Below, piece after piece: positions 10,801 through 23,063 of a stretch of 64,000 nt of DNA. The first letter of the stretch is position 1; every line of letters begins with the position of its first letter. The notes under the pieces were generated by a model that searched no databases, was not told where the DNA came from, and saw only the letters and a list, made by a program, of their open reading frames with translations. Position numbers and translations under genes: made by a program. The stretch is from Silene conica (Eukaryota; Streptophyta; Magnoliopsida; Caryophyllales; Caryophyllaceae): contig CM055318.2 in the NCBI GenBank assembly GCA_029255685.2, positions 33,468,001-33,532,000 of the forward strand. Reading direction: 5' to 3'.

Positions 10801-13251
10801 ATGGCTGGTGAAGACCCAATGCCAAGTGCCAAGCTAGCACGTGAATCCTGGCTAAAAGCCTTCATGGACTCCATGAATCAGTCTACTAGACTGAGGAATG
10901 ATGGGTCAAACTTCTCTGACTGGGAGGTAGCGTTACGGAATGCTGCCATTGCTGACGGAAAGCTCAAGTACTTAACTGAGCCAATTCCGGCACACCCAGG
11001 AACTGGAGCTAGTGCTAACGAAGTTCGCGCTTATAGCGACTTCGTCATGGAAGCGGGTGCGATAAAGAACGTACTCATCTATGCAATGGAATCCAATTTG
11101 CAAAGACGCTTCATCTCCCATGGTGCAAACAAGATTTTCACCACGCTCACTAACGAATTCTCGAAAGCTCCGAGAATCGTTTCTTATGAGCATACATGTC
11201 GCTTCTTTGAGGCAAAACTCCAGAAGGGCCAAGCTGTTAGCCCACATATTCTCAACATGATTGAGAATATCGAGAAACTGGAGGCCCTAAACTGCAAGAT
11301 CAGTGAGAACATAATCGTTGATCGAATGCTTCATTCGCTTCATGATGGGTTCGCCCTCTTTAGGGCCAACTATTACATGAAAGACATGAAGAAGACTCCT
11401 CTTGAGCTCCACTCCCTTCTCGTACAGACCGAGAAGGATCTGAAATTAAGTGGGAGCGTGAAGTAGGATGTTCTCATGATCTCCAGTAAGGGGAAAGGTA
11501 AAGGGAAAGCTAAAGCTAAAGGCGACCTAGCGGTAGGTAAGCCCAAGTTCAAGAAGTCAGGATTCGCTAAGAGTGGGCCAGGTGAGTCGAGCAACTCACA
11601 GGGAAAGACAAAGAGTAAGGATACAAGCATGGAATGCCACTATTGCCACAAGACTGGGCATTGGAGGCGCACATGCCCCGTGTATCGTGAGGACATTAAG
11701 GCAGGTCGCGTTATTCCTGTTGGTATGTCTTCTTCTTTTATTCACATAATTGAGATTAACCATGCAAGTTACGGAACTTGGGTACTAGATACTGGTTGTG
11801 GTTCTCATCTATGTAATCATGTGCAGGGCCTCCGAAACCAAGAAACCCTCATCAAGGGTGAGGTTGACCTGCGTGTTGGGAATGGAGCACGAGTTGCTGC
11901 AGTCTCGAGGGGAACATATGTGATCCAGCTTCCTAGTGGATTCGAGTTATCTTTATATAACTGTTATTATGTTCCTAGTTTATCCAAAAACATTATTTCA
12001 GTTTCTGCACTTGACAAACTTGTTTTTTCATTTGTAATAGAGAATAATAGCTGTATTTTCTCATTGCACAATATGATTTATGGCAAGGCAGTTTCCATGA
12101 ATGAAATTTATGTTTTAGATCAAACCACCGAAATATTACATGTGAATAACAAGAGATTAAAGGATGGTGACAAAGATCAAACTTATCTATGGCATTGCCG
12201 TATGAGACATATAAATGAGAAACGCGTAAAACAGCTCATATAGAACGGAGCTATCTCGGCCTTTGATTTCGAATCATATGGCACGTGTGAATCATGTCTC
12301 ATTGGTAAGATGACTCGTATTTCCTTCAAAGGTGTTGGAATGCGCGCTGCCGACCTATTAGGACTCATACATACGGATGTATGTGGCCCTATGTCGATCA
12401 ACGCACGAGAAGGCTATAGGTATTTCATCACTTTCATGGATGATTTGAGTAGATATGGCTATGTCTACTTAATGAAACATAAAAGTGAATCCTTTGACAA
12501 GTTCAAAGAATACCAGAATCGGGTACAGAACCAACTGGGCAGAAAGATTAAAGGACTTCGATCTGATCATGGTGGCGAGTATCTTTCACACGAGTTTGAT
12601 CAACACCTTAAAGACTGTGGCATCGTTCTACAGTTGACTCCACCTGGAACACCACAATTAAATGGTGTGTCCGAACGGAGAAATCGAACTCTACTTGATA
12701 TGGTTCGATCCATGATGAGTCACACCGTTGTGCCTGATTCATCATGGGGCTATGCTCTTTCGTCAGCCGCTCTAATACTTAACCGAAATCCGTCTAAAGC
12801 TGTTGACAGGACTCCATACGAATTATGGAAGGGAACGGTCCCTAACTTGTCCTTTATTCGGGTTTGGGGCTGCGAGGCTTATGTCAAGTGGAGACACGAG
12901 GATAAGCTCGGCCCGCGATCGGTCAAGACATACTTTATAGGCTATCCAAAAGGAACTTTTGGTCATTACTTCTACTCGCCAACCGAACAACGTGTTTTTG
13001 TTGCGGCTAGTGCGACGTTCTTAGAGAAAGAATTTCTGGAGAACAAGTTGAGTAATAGAACCTTCGATTTATCGGAGATTCAAGAACCAACTACCGAGCA
13101 ACCATTGGAGGAAACAGTTCCTTCAACCGAGGCTGCGGTGGATATTCCTGAGGAACCCAGGAGGTCGGGAAAAGTCTCTATTCCTCCGGACAGATACATT
13201 GGTATGGTCGAGGAACATGAAATAAATGATGTCTTACTCCTAGAGGGTAAT
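10801..13251 (+). pseudogene. A gag, protease and integrase region (copia)
   Basis: Gag (about 10801-11700) starts MAGEDPMPSAKL, is of the UBN2 type, and ends in a zinc knuckle 'CHYCHKTGHWRRTC'. Protease follows with 'WVLDTGCGSHLCNH'. Next come the pre-integrase zinc region (about 12180-12320) and the integrase core with 'LIHTDVCGPMS', 'LRSDHGGEYLS' and 'NGVSERRNRTLLDMV'. The integrase C-terminal region runs to the insertion point of G2. The order PR-IN-RT identifies Ty1/copia. The start was chosen at the ATG that opens the gag match, as in B. It is a fossil with several breaks. Confidence 0.88.
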
Positions 13252-14532
13252 TGTAATAACCCGTTTTTATTTTTTTAATTTATATAATAGTTACGGGTTG
13301 TGCGTTGAATAATCTCTCGAGCATTCGATTTATGATATGCGAACTGGGCTTTGTGGGATTCGATTTAGGGATCTAAGCCATCCAAAATGATGATAGTAGT
13401 ATGGTGCTAGTGAGGCTCGAACCTGTGACCTGTTGCATCTCGCTTTGGGCCTCGAAATGTGTGACAATGGGAGCAGCCCATTCTCGTTTTCTGAAACAAA
13501 ACCACCAAATCCCTACTCTGCCGTCATATATAGCATAGTATTACATACCCTAAACCCTACTCAAACACAAATATAGCTACACTAAACCCTAGCCGCCACA
13601 GTAGAGAAGGAGAGGAACCTGTGCACGGTGGTTGTAGGCCGACGTAAGGTGGTTCGAATTGGCCAGAGATCTGCTATGTTTACCATCATCACGATATTTT
13701 CTGGTTGCTGTATGGTTTTCGTGTATGGTTTAGAGGAGTGTAACACGAGTATTTCTTGATTGTTTTTACATACTTTTATACTAGAATATGTAATGAATAT
13801 GTGTAGACTATAAGAGGACCGTCGTTGGCTGCCTAGGGACGTCTTGGAAGGTGGCTAATTCGGTGTCAGGAGGTCGTCTTATAATCAGATATACCTGAGT
13901 TTTATTCTGCAACTTTTATCATGCGTTTTATTGGTACATCTGTAGTTTTGTTTTTATGGTCTTTATGTATGGAGTTGGGTAATGGTTAGGTGATGTCAGG
14001 GGGTGGTAGTCACGGTAGATAAGGGTGGTTGGTCGTGGTGGTATAAGGGGTTAAACAGGGGCTGTCAGGGAGGCGTTTTTCTGATTGTTGCTTTTCTGGG
14101 TTTTTGGTTTGTGTACAAGGGTGATGGGGGTGGTAACATCGATGACTCGGGGGAGGTCGACACGATGTTACCACCATGTCTCTCGAGTCTGTAGTCAAGG
14201 GAAAGACCTGGTGGTTAAGTCAGGTGTTGGCGGTGGCTGGTCTGGTGTCGAAGGGTTGTCAAAGAGGGCGTGGTCAGGAAGAGGGGCGAGGAGTCAGGCG
14301 GTTTGGGGTGGCTGGTTCAGGTCACCGGCAGCCGGCAAGGGGGCTGCTGGTGGTTGAAATGGTGGAAGGTGGTTCTGGGTATAGGCGGTGGTAGCTGTTG
14401 GCGGCAGATGGGGCGTGATATGGTGGTTATTAGGGCTGTTGTACACGGGGTTGATGTCACAGGTTTGTTTGGGTTAATTGTTAATTTTACTTTTAATATT
14501 TATTATTATTATTATTATTATTGTTATTATTA

Positions 14533-16820
14533 ACCGGCATCTTTTATTAAAAATAATGGGGAAATTACATGAAATTTGTGGGCACCCGCGAAACTAACTG
14601 GGCGCCCACTCCCTTAGCAATAGCAAAACTAAGGCGAGCAAAGATAAAAGCAGCGCTCCGCGATCCGGCATCCTGGGACACAGAAAACTTCTGAATCCGC
14701 TTGAGCAAAGAAACAACATCTTCCCCTAATTCCCCCAAAGAAGAGAAGGAGAAAGGCAAGAAGCCATAAACAAGTCTTGCGCACAAGTCCCTGTACTTGG
14801 CGCACTTTCTCCTAGCAGCATCAACCACCACCCCTCCTGGGACAAAATCCGCCAAGCCCGACTGAGTCATAGGAGAAGACCCAACCAAATCCACACAAAC
14901 ATCGCGCCCCCTGTCCCAAGAATAGAGCAGCAAATCAGCAGGCCGCAAAGATCCCCCCGCACCATCGAGCAACCCAATATCCACCTCCCGACCAGTAGAG
15001 AAACCTGACCGGTAACAAATATCCAAAAGAGTATCACGAACAAGGTTATGCCGATGTTTGACACCAACAGCACTAACGCAAGAGACAGCGTGATCCCCGA
15101 AGATATCGCCATCAAAAACCCGGGAGCAAGCCGAACAAGGCAAGGACACCGGAAACAGCGGAACCCCCAAACGATAGCTGAGCACGCACCGGTAAGTCCT
15201 ACTGTTCATAGTCTGCCTTAAACCGGAAATAGGAACCACACGCAACCAATCAGATGAGTGACCTCCCAGCTGGGACTTCCAAAGCGCAACCTGACGAGGG
15301 GTCAACGAGAATACCGACTCCACTGAAGCAACAACCATCGTGAAATAAACATCTGCCAATTTCTTAATAAGTTTGGTGGCAGCGATCTCACTAGGGTTGC
15401 GCAAAAAGTCAGAACCCGAAACCGAAGCAAAAGCATCCATAGCTGACTGAAACGATGGCCCGGGGTCATGAACACCCGAAACTTGAAGGAGCCTATTCTG
15501 CATATGCACAGACTGCAACCGAGAAGCCAGGAAAGCATAGTGCAGAACATCACTGGCAGCGTACACACCAAGCCCACCATAGGAGAAGGGGAGGGTGGCA
15601 AGCCGCCATTGCCAGTCACCAAAACCTGGTCCAGAAGCGGTGACAATACGCTCTAGATGAGAACCCAAAGCCGCATCAAACATAGGCACAGCTGACCCGA
15701 ATGCATCAGGGGAACAAGTACGCAAAGCGAAGTAAAGCTTCGAGATACCGGTACAGGCCCGGAGCAAAAGAAGTTCACACTGTGGATCATCAACCAGAGA
15801 GACAGAGTCCATGAGCCCAATAGACCGAGCCACTCTCTCCATCACAACCTCACTGCGAAAATATGGACATACACTCACAAGACCACCAAGGACCTGGACA
15901 CCCCGCACAGGGCGAGCAATATCAGAAGGAAAAACACCCAAATCCCAGCTGCGCGGGTCTTCAGAAGACCAAAAAACCTCGGTCTTGCCAATATTAAGGT
16001 GGAGACCCGATCGCGGCCCATCCTCCATAATCATCTCCAAAACCTTCCCCACAACCATGGTGTCCCCGACAATAGTGCCATCATCCAAATACCAAGCCTG
16101 CAAACTCAAGCCGAAAGAGTCACGGATCTTGCAAGCCAAAGGGTGTAGAACCAACGAAAAGAGCAAAGGGCCCAAAGGATCACCCTGCTGAACACCCTGA
16201 CAAGACCACAAGCTATGCTCCCCATAATATAAACGAGCAGGCCGTGAATAGCAAAACTCCACCCAACAAGAAAGAGCGGGACACTGACTACGCACCTCAC
16301 GCAACATGACCTCCCTATCAACCATGTTAAAAGCGTTCTGGAAATCAACCAACAGCATAGAAAGACCCACTTCATCACCCCGACTCTCAACCAACCGGTT
16401 CAAGGCATGTAGGATAGCCTCGCCCCCACCAGAAACACCAACCCCAAACTGAAGTCCATCGAAATAACCACTCAAAGATGGACCAACCAAAAAAGCACCA
16501 ACCTTAGAAACAAGGCGCCTCCAAATCGTACCCACGGCAATAGGACGGATACCACCACCCGGCTTAACAAGCGGGGTGAGCGGCGCACTGGCGATGTACT
16601 CACTAAGAACCAGTGGACACCGGCCCTCAAGAAAGATATTAACCACCCCAGTGATAGAAGCCAGCAACTCATCAGAAATAGCAGCCGCAACACCACTCAA
16701 ACAATCCAGAAGATGCTGAGCACGAAAGCCATCCCTCCCACAAGAAGTACCACGCGGAAACCCCTGAATCATACCCAGGACAGCCGAGACGGAGGCAACA
16801 AGAGGAGGATGACCCGCGGG
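14533..16820 (-). mobile_element. 5'-truncated LINE-type element with R2-like C terminus
   Basis: This 2288-bp block is absent from the otherwise matching 3' LTR of G2 (compare 24311-24350). It lies inside the TTA microsatellite. A 9-bp TTATTATTA at 14524-14532 and 16821-16829 could be the target duplication, although the simple repeat makes this ambiguous. The ORF is open up to the 5' junction at 16820, so the copy is 5'-truncated. Only 32 bases separate the stop (14565-14567) from the 3' junction, and there is no poly(A) tail. In element sense the 3' end GATGCCGG is followed by TAA repeats. It is younger than G2. Confidence 0.85.
14565..16772 (-). CDS. Non-LTR reverse transcriptase with CCHC finger and restriction-like endonuclease motifs
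   Basis: A 735-residue uninterrupted frame, extendable without a stop for 16 codons to the 5' junction; ATG at 16772 is merely the first in frame. RT motifs: A 'LLVDFQNAFN' at about 140-149, B 'QGVQQGDPLGP' at 192-202, C 'YLDD' at 228-231. The RT start and any N-terminal domain are missing. C-terminally there is a C-x2-C...H-x3-C set (C546, C549, H561, C565), then RHN (574-576), E596, 'RPADL' (610-614), 'DVCVDLV' (624-630) and 'KCAKY' (656-660). That order, CCHC-RHN-PD-D-K..KY, is the pattern of R2-type elements with a PD-(D/E)xK endonuclease, not of L1 elements with an apurinic endonuclease. I recall similar plant proteins annotated only as reverse-transcriptase-like. Assignment to a clade is inference. 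Confidence 0.82.
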   Translation of the reverse strand: MIQGFPRGTSCGRDGFRAQHLLDCLSGVAAAISDELLASITGVVNIFLEGRCPLVLSEYIASAPLTPLVKPGGGIRPIAVGTIWRRLVSKVGAFLVGPSLSGYFDGLQFGVGVSGGGEAILHALNRLVESRGDEVGLSMLLVDFQNAFNMVDREVMLREVRSQCPALSCWVEFCYSRPARLYYGEHSLWSCQGVQQGDPLGPLLFSLVLHPLACKIRDSFGLSLQAWYLDDGTIVGDTMVVGKVLEMIMEDGPRSGLHLNIGKTEVFWSSEDPRSWDLGVFPSDIARPVRGVQVLGGLVSVCPYFRSEVVMERVARSIGLMDSVSLVDDPQCELLLLRACTGISKLYFALRTCSPDAFGSAVPMFDAALGSHLERIVTASGPGFGDWQWRLATLPFSYGGLGVYAASDVLHYAFLASRLQSVHMQNRLLQVSGVHDPGPSFQSAMDAFASVSGSDFLRNPSEIAATKLIKKLADVYFTMVVASVESVFSLTPRQVALWKSQLGGHSSDWLRVVPISGLRQTMNSRTYRCVLSYRLGVPLFPVSLPCSACSRVFDGDIFGDHAVSCVSAVGVKHRHNLVRDTLLDICYRSGFSTGREVDIGLLDGAGGSLRPADLLLYSWDRGRDVCVDLVGSSPMTQSGLADFVPGGVVVDAARRKCAKYRDLCARLVYGFLPFSFSSLGELGEDVVSLLKRIQKFSVSQDAGSRSAAFIFARLSFAIAKGVGAQLVSRVPTNFM

Positions 16821-16910
16821 TTATTATTATTATTAATATTATTATAGTAAGTTTTGGTGTTGTTTATATTTATGGGTTAGTATTTAATATGGCATATATG
16901 AGCATGACGG

Positions 16911-16961
16911 ATTTAGAAAGTTACTATATTTAGAAAGTTACTATATTTAGAAAGTTACTAT
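16911..16961 (+). repeat. 17-bp tandem repeat, three copies
   Basis: Unit ATTTAGAAAGTTACTAT repeated head to tail in the G2 5' LTR. The 3' LTR has two copies (24418-24452), so the copy number changed after or during insertion. Confidence 0.85.
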
Positions 16962-17764
16962 TTTGGGTAACCTTGTTTGTTGGGAAACTTTCTAAATATA
17001 GAAGGTTTCTATAAATAGAATATGTACGTATATTACGAGTTTTAGGGAGTTTTATTAATTATATAATATATGTCTAGGTGGAGGTTTCCGCGTGGAACAT
17101 TTTTAGTAGCTGTTGCGCACTTGCTGTTATCTTCCGCAGTTTCGAGGTAGGGGAATATCTATGTTGTAAATATGATCTGACATGAAGATATTTGTTATCT
17201 GGTTGCTATAATACTTGTGATATATTGGGATCGAATGATTAATGATTATTGTGGAGAACGGGGCTTGTGAATGGGTCTTGTGATATGGGTCTTGTGATAA
17301 GGGACTTGTGATATGGCCATGGGAGGTGTGGTGTGTTGGAGGTGTGGTGGAGAAATGGTTGTGGAAGAGATGGAGGACTTGTTATTGCGTTATTTCATGT
17401 TGTGACTATATTACCTACTCAACCTCGTGTTGACCCTGTTGTTTGTTTGTTTGTGTCTGCGTCGATCCAATTTATTGGGGAGCAGAATGACAGGTTTAGA
17501 CTTATGGATGCTGGAAGGGTGGAGAGAGCATGGATCAGACCTGTCTAGTGATAGCTCAGTTATTTAGTCTTTCACCGTACTTGAACTTTTAGTTTTGGTT
17601 TATCACAGTTGTAATACTTTCGAGACATTGGTTTAACGTTAATTACTAAATAAAGTACTGTATTTCTTCCTTTGTTATCTACTACCTCGGGTAACCGAGA
17701 TGGTAACACCCTTAGTTATTTGGAGGGTCCTAGTTCAGGCCTCTAAATAAATGGGGGTGTTACA

Positions 17765-18320
17765 AAGTGGTATCAGAGAGAACGTCCTCAGGCCTAACTT
17801 AATGAACCCAATGAATGTAGGAAGAGTCTAAATAAAATGAACCCCGGGATAGAACTGTTAGGAGCACACTAAAGGGGAAGTATGAGTCTGGGGCCCCCTC
17901 ACACTAAACCATAGGCCCTCTTAGTTTTACCCGGATACCTTGAGTGAATACGAGCGAAAAGGGTAGAATAGGAAGTGGTGGAATTTGTGGTAAAAGCATG
18001 ATAAAGGTTGTAAGAACCCTTCTATATATATGAATGGCATGAATATAAAGAAAAGTATGAGTATCAGAATTATGTGGTTGTTTACATAGAGTATATGATG
18101 TTGTGGATACATGCGATAATCAGTGTTACCTTAATAGTATGCCATGATAGTATGTCATGTCTAATGATATGCGGTTATGTGATCCCTGAGCCATGTGTAG
18201 GAAAATACTATTAACGTATATCTCAGTTGCATATGTAATCCGATGTTTAAAGGTTATAACCTTAATACGAATGAGTACCCTACTTAAAACCGGGACTCAT
18301 CTTTTCTTGTATGTCATAGA
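17765..18320 (+). other. G2 primer site and leader
   Basis: TGGTATCAGAGA at 17767-17778 is the Met tRNA primer site, two bases from the LTR. The remaining 0.5 kb is noncoding leader up to the gag ATG at 18321. I see nothing else in it. Confidence 0.85.
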
Positions 18321-21300
18321 ATGCCTCCAAGAAGGAATAACGCAGCGAATATCACACAAGAAGAGTTAGACCGACTGATAGCTGAAAATGAGGCCTTAAA
18401 GGCCAGACGCATGGATTCGGCTAAGATGAGCACCATAATCGCGAGGCATAACCCTACCCAATTCACCGGGGAAGGGGAACCTCACCTACTTGGAGAATGG
18501 TGTCGGGAATTCAGCAACTTTTTCGAGTTGATAGACTGTCCAGAAGAGCTGAGAGTAGATCAAGTTGCTCATTACTTGAGGGGAATGGCTGGCGATTGGT
18601 GGACTGGGAACAAGGGAGAGATTCGAGAAGCTTCTGTCGAGGATGGAATCAATCATGTGGAGTGGGTCGCGTTCAAGAGGATCTTGTTCGAAGTCTTTCT
18701 ACCTGAATTTCAAAAGAGCAAGTTGAGGGAGGAATTTGAGCTATTTAGAATGACTGACGAGATGTCGGTAGAGGTATACTACAGGAAATTTCTTTAGCTG
18801 CTGAGCCATGTGGGAGAGATGGGGATGGATGAGGCAATGCTTGCCATGAAGTTCAAAAGGGGGCTAACCATTGCTGTCAAGAAGAGACTAATTGCTGCAC
18901 CACCCACCACAGTCCGTGACATCTATTTACGGGCTGGGGCAGCTGAGAGACTAGCTGATATGATCAAGGAGGAAAAGAAGACGAGGAGTGATAAAAGGAA
19001 GACGGAGGCCTTGAGTGAGAGCTCGGGGTCGAAAAAGCAGAATACCAACAGGTACAGTGGTTACTTTAACCACAATACCTCAGCAAGTGCAAAGAACCAG
19101 AGTAGTGGTAACTATAGGAGTGGGGGTACCGGAACCAGTTCCGTGGGTATAGTGTGCTATGGATGTGGAAAGACGGGACATAAGCAAGCTGTGTGTCGAT
19201 CCTCGGGCGGATATCAATCTGGGGGTTACCGTACTCCAACTTCGGGGTACAGTGGGTCCCGCATGAATACTTCATGCAGTGGAGGCTACCGTACTCCTAT
19301 GTCAGGCTATGGGGGAAATTCGAGATCTGGTACTAATAGCAATCACCAGAGGAGCTATAATAATTATCAAAACCGTTCCCACCATAACCAGTACAACGGG
19401 AGTGGTAGTAACCAGAAGACCGCAGCTGAGGGCAATCAGCAGTCAGGAGCAGCCACTACTAGCCAGAGTGGAGTGAAGACCAGTGGCAAACTCTTTGCCG
19501 TGGAGAAGCAGGCTGCTAAGGATGACGCTCATGTCGTGACTGGTACCTTTCTTGTGAATCTTAAACCTACTTTTGTACTCTTTGATTCTGGAGCTACTCA
19601 CTCTTTTGTATCTAGAGAACATGCTAGGGTGTTAGAGCTTGATACCTACGATTGGGTTGAGGATTCTGTAACAATACCTTCCGGGGAATCAGTGTCATGT
19701 AATAGAGTCTTTAGGAGTGTGCCCATCAAGATTGGGGAAGTGTTTTTCCATTGCGACCTTATCGAGTTTCCATTGGGGGACTTTGAAGTAATTCTGGGAA
19801 TGGATTGGCTGGGGAAATATCGAGCTTTCATCGACTGTTACCAAAAGCAAATTTCTCTGAGGGGACCTAAGGGGATGAGAGTGACCTATAGGGGATACGT
19901 GGTTAAACCTAAGGTCAAGTTCATATCAGTTAATACCCTTAAGTCGAGCCTGCGGAAGGGGGATAGTTTAATCTTGTGTCAAATGTGGAATTGTGAGGCG
20001 GAGGCTCCGGGAGTTAACGAGATACCTGTGGTGAGGGAGTTTGAGGGAGTGTTCCGGGATGATGTGTCGGGATTACCACCTAGGAGGGAGGTCGACTTTT
20101 CTATCGATCTCAAACCAGGTGCAGGACCTATATCAAAATCACCTTACCGTATGGGACCAAAAGAAATGGAAGAGTTGAAAAAGGAACTGGATGAATTGGC
20201 TGAGAAGGGATTCATCCGACCTAGTGTATCACCCTGGGGAGCACCAATACTTTTTGTGAAGAAAATGGGCGGGAGTCTGAGACTTTGTGTTGACTACCGA
20301 GAGCTGAACAATGTGACTATTAAGAACCGTTACCCTTTGCCTAGAATCGATGATCTGTTCGACCAGTTGAGTGGAGCCGAAGTTTTTCTCAAAAATTGAT
20401 CTGAGGTCGGGTTATCACCAACTGAGAATTAAAGACGAGGATATACCCAAGACCGCTTTCAGAACAAGGTATGGCCACTACGAATTTGTGGTTATGCCGT
20501 TTGGGTTGACTAATGCACCAGCAGTGTTCATGGATTTGATGAATCGGGTGTTCAGTCCGTACCTGGATAAGTTCGTGGTTGTGTTCATCGACGACATTTT
20601 GGTATATTCTAAAAATAAAGAAGAGCATGAAGAACATCTGCGAACCGTGTTGAAGACCCTAGAGGAGAATGGGTTGTATGCAAAACTGAGTAAGTGCGAG
20701 TTCTGGTTGGAGAAGGTTGCCTTCTTGGGTCATGTGATTTCCAAGGAGGGGGTGTCTGTGGACCCTAGCAAGATTGAAGCAGTGACCAGGTGGCAAAGCC
20801 CGAAGAATGTGGGAGAGATTCGAAGTTTCCTGGGATTGGTCGGGTATTACAGGAGGTTTGTTAAAGATTTATCAAAGTTAGCCAAGCCATTGACATCATT
20901 AATGAGAAAGGATAATCGCTTCATTTGGGATGAGAGTTGTGAGAATGCGTTCTTAACTCTGAAGGAACGTCTGACAACAGCTCCCATCCTTGCTTTGCCA
21001 GATGGAAGTGACAACTTTGAAGTATATACCGACGCTTCGAAGCATGGGCTAGGATGTGTGCTAATGCAAAATGGGAGAGTGATAGCTTATGCTTCCCGGC
21101 AGTTGAAGACCTACGAAGAGATTATCCTACTCATGACTTGGAATTGGGGGCTGTGGTTTTTGCACTGAAACTGTGGCGCCATTATCTGTACGGGGCCACA
21201 TTTAAGGTGTTTTCCGACCACAAAAGCTTGAAGTACATCTACACCCAGCGGGAGTTGAATATGAGACAAAGGAGGTGGATAGAGCTGATTGGTGACTACG

Positions 21301-22919
21301 ATATGCAGATTGTCTATCATGAGGGCATGGCTAACATGGTTGTCGATGCCTTGAGTAGAAAATATGTCCATGCTTTGCAAAGTGCCAGATCAAGGGTCAG
21401 ACTGCATAACGAGTTGGGAGAAATGGGAATTTACATGATTCGGAAAGGGGATACTCTGAGTGATCTGACAGTAGAACCAGAATTGTATGGAGAAATCAGG
21501 GAATTGCAGAAGGAAGACTTGAGGATCCAAAAGTGGCGAAGAATGATCGAGGGAAGTGATAGTGGGACCGAATCCAAATTCAGTGTCCATGCTGATGATA
21601 GCCTGAGATTCAGTGGGAGATGGTGTATTCCGGATAATGATGAATTGAAAAAGAAAATCTTAACTGAAGCTCATGCTACGCCATACTCCGTTCACCCAGG
21701 GGGTGACAAATTGTACAAAGATCTAAAGAAGACTTTTTGGTGGCCCAATATGAAAAAGGAAGTTGCCGAGTTCGTGTCGCGGTGTTTGACGTGTCAGAGG
21801 GTCAAAGGTGAGCATAAGAGACCTCAAGGAACGATCCAGCCGTTGGATGTACCTGAATGGAAATGGGAGAATATTTCTATGGATTTCATCGTGGGGTTGC
21901 CTCGAACTCAGAAAGATAGCAACATGATCTGGGTAATCGTGGATAGATTGACCAAGTCCGCGCACTTCATTCCAATGAAAGATACCTGGAGTAAGGCTGA
22001 ATTGGCAAAGTCATATGTGCAGAATATAGTCAAATTGCATGGCGTCCCCAAGGATATTGTTTCCGATCGCGACTCGAGATTTATCTCCATATTTTGGCAA
22101 GAGCTGCAATCCGCGTTGGGCACACAGTTGAAAATGAGTACGGCCTTTCATCCAGCTACAGATGGTCAGACGGAGAGAACCATTCAGACTTTGGAAGATA
22201 TGTTACGAGCTTGTGTACTAGAATTCGGGGGATCATGGGAAGACCGACTAGGGTTGATAGAGTTCTCCTATAATAATAGCTACCATGCCAGCATTGGTAT
22301 GGCTCCATTTGAGGCGTTGTACGGGAGGAAGTGCCGGAGTCCTGTGTGTTGGGACGATCGAGCTGACGCTGTGGTTTTAGGTCCGGAAATGATTCAGGAA
22401 ATGGTTGGGCAAGTACAGGTGATAAGACAGAAAATGAGGGCTGCCCAGGATAGACAGAAGAGTTATGCAGATCTCAAGAGGAGTGACATTTCATTTGAGG
22501 CCGGTGAGAGGGTACTATTGAAGGTATCTCCTATGAAGGGTGTTATGAGGTTTGGGAAGCGAGGCAAGCTGAGCCAGAAGTTTATCGGACCATTTGAAAT
22601 TTTGGATAGAATTGGAGAGGTGGCATACCGATTAGACTTACCTCCATCACTATCCAAGGTCCATAATGTGTTCCATGTTTCTCAGCTAAGAAAGTATGTG
22701 AGCGACCCCTCGCATGTGTTGAGCCATGAGGTGATTGAGGTAGATGAGCAACTTGCATATGTTGAGATTCCAAAGGAGATTCTGGATCGGAAGGTTCAAA
22801 AGGCTAGGAATGGAGAGACAGTGTTAGTGAAGGTCTTGTGGACCAATCACAACATAGAGGAAGCTACTTGGGAGCCCGAGGCGTCCATGAAGGAGTGTTA
22901 TCCGCAACTATTCGATTGA
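18321..22919 (+). pseudogene. G2 gag-pol region (chromovirus)
   Basis: Domains in order: retrotransposon gag (about 18321-19000, 'LLGEWCREFSNFFEL'); serine/glycine/asparagine-rich linker with zinc knuckle '[14 protein letters not shown]' (about 19155-19200); aspartic protease '[12 protein letters not shown]' (about 19580); RT with '[13 protein letters not shown]' and '[11 protein letters not shown]' (about 20100-20900); RNase H '[11 protein letters not shown]' (about 21020); integrase zinc region and DDE core (about 21650-22300); C-terminal region ending in a chromodomain-like segment 'WEPEASMKECYPQLFD'. Such chromodomains are known to steer integration to particular chromatin. Broken, about three breaks. 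Confidence 0.9.
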
Positions 22920-23063
22920 GGTAAGTTACGAGGACGTAACTCTTTTTTTTAGTGGGGTAGAATGTAACATTACATATTTTTTTTTTAAAACAGTTATGCG
23001 TATGGTTGCTGGCGATACGAGTGGGTGAACTTCGGGACGAAGTTCCTTTTAAGGGGGGAAGAC
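22920..23063 (+). other. G2 tail with polypurine tract
   Basis: Short 3' untranslated stretch. AAGGGGGGAAGAC at 23051-23063 abuts the 3' LTR and is the expected plus-strand primer. Confidence 0.8.

Larger units (their letters stand above)
13252..17764 (+). repeat. G2 5' LTR, interrupted by a LINE
   Basis: Begins TGTAATAACCCG and ends GGGTGTTACA just before the primer site. Without the LINE it is about 2.2 kb and matches the 3' LTR throughout. It has three copies of a 17-bp unit ATTTAGAAAGTTACTAT at 16911-16961, against two in the 3' LTR. Open frames at 14003-14533 also occur in the 3' LTR and are not genes. Confidence 0.92.

Noticed and set aside
14003-14533. Several glycine/tryptophan-rich small open frames, repeated at 23815-24342
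   Set aside because: They lie in both LTRs of G2 and overlap in several frames on both strands; no known domain.
15455-16191. Plus-strand frames over the LINE
   Set aside because: Shadows of the 735-residue minus-strand frame, which carries all recognisable motifs.
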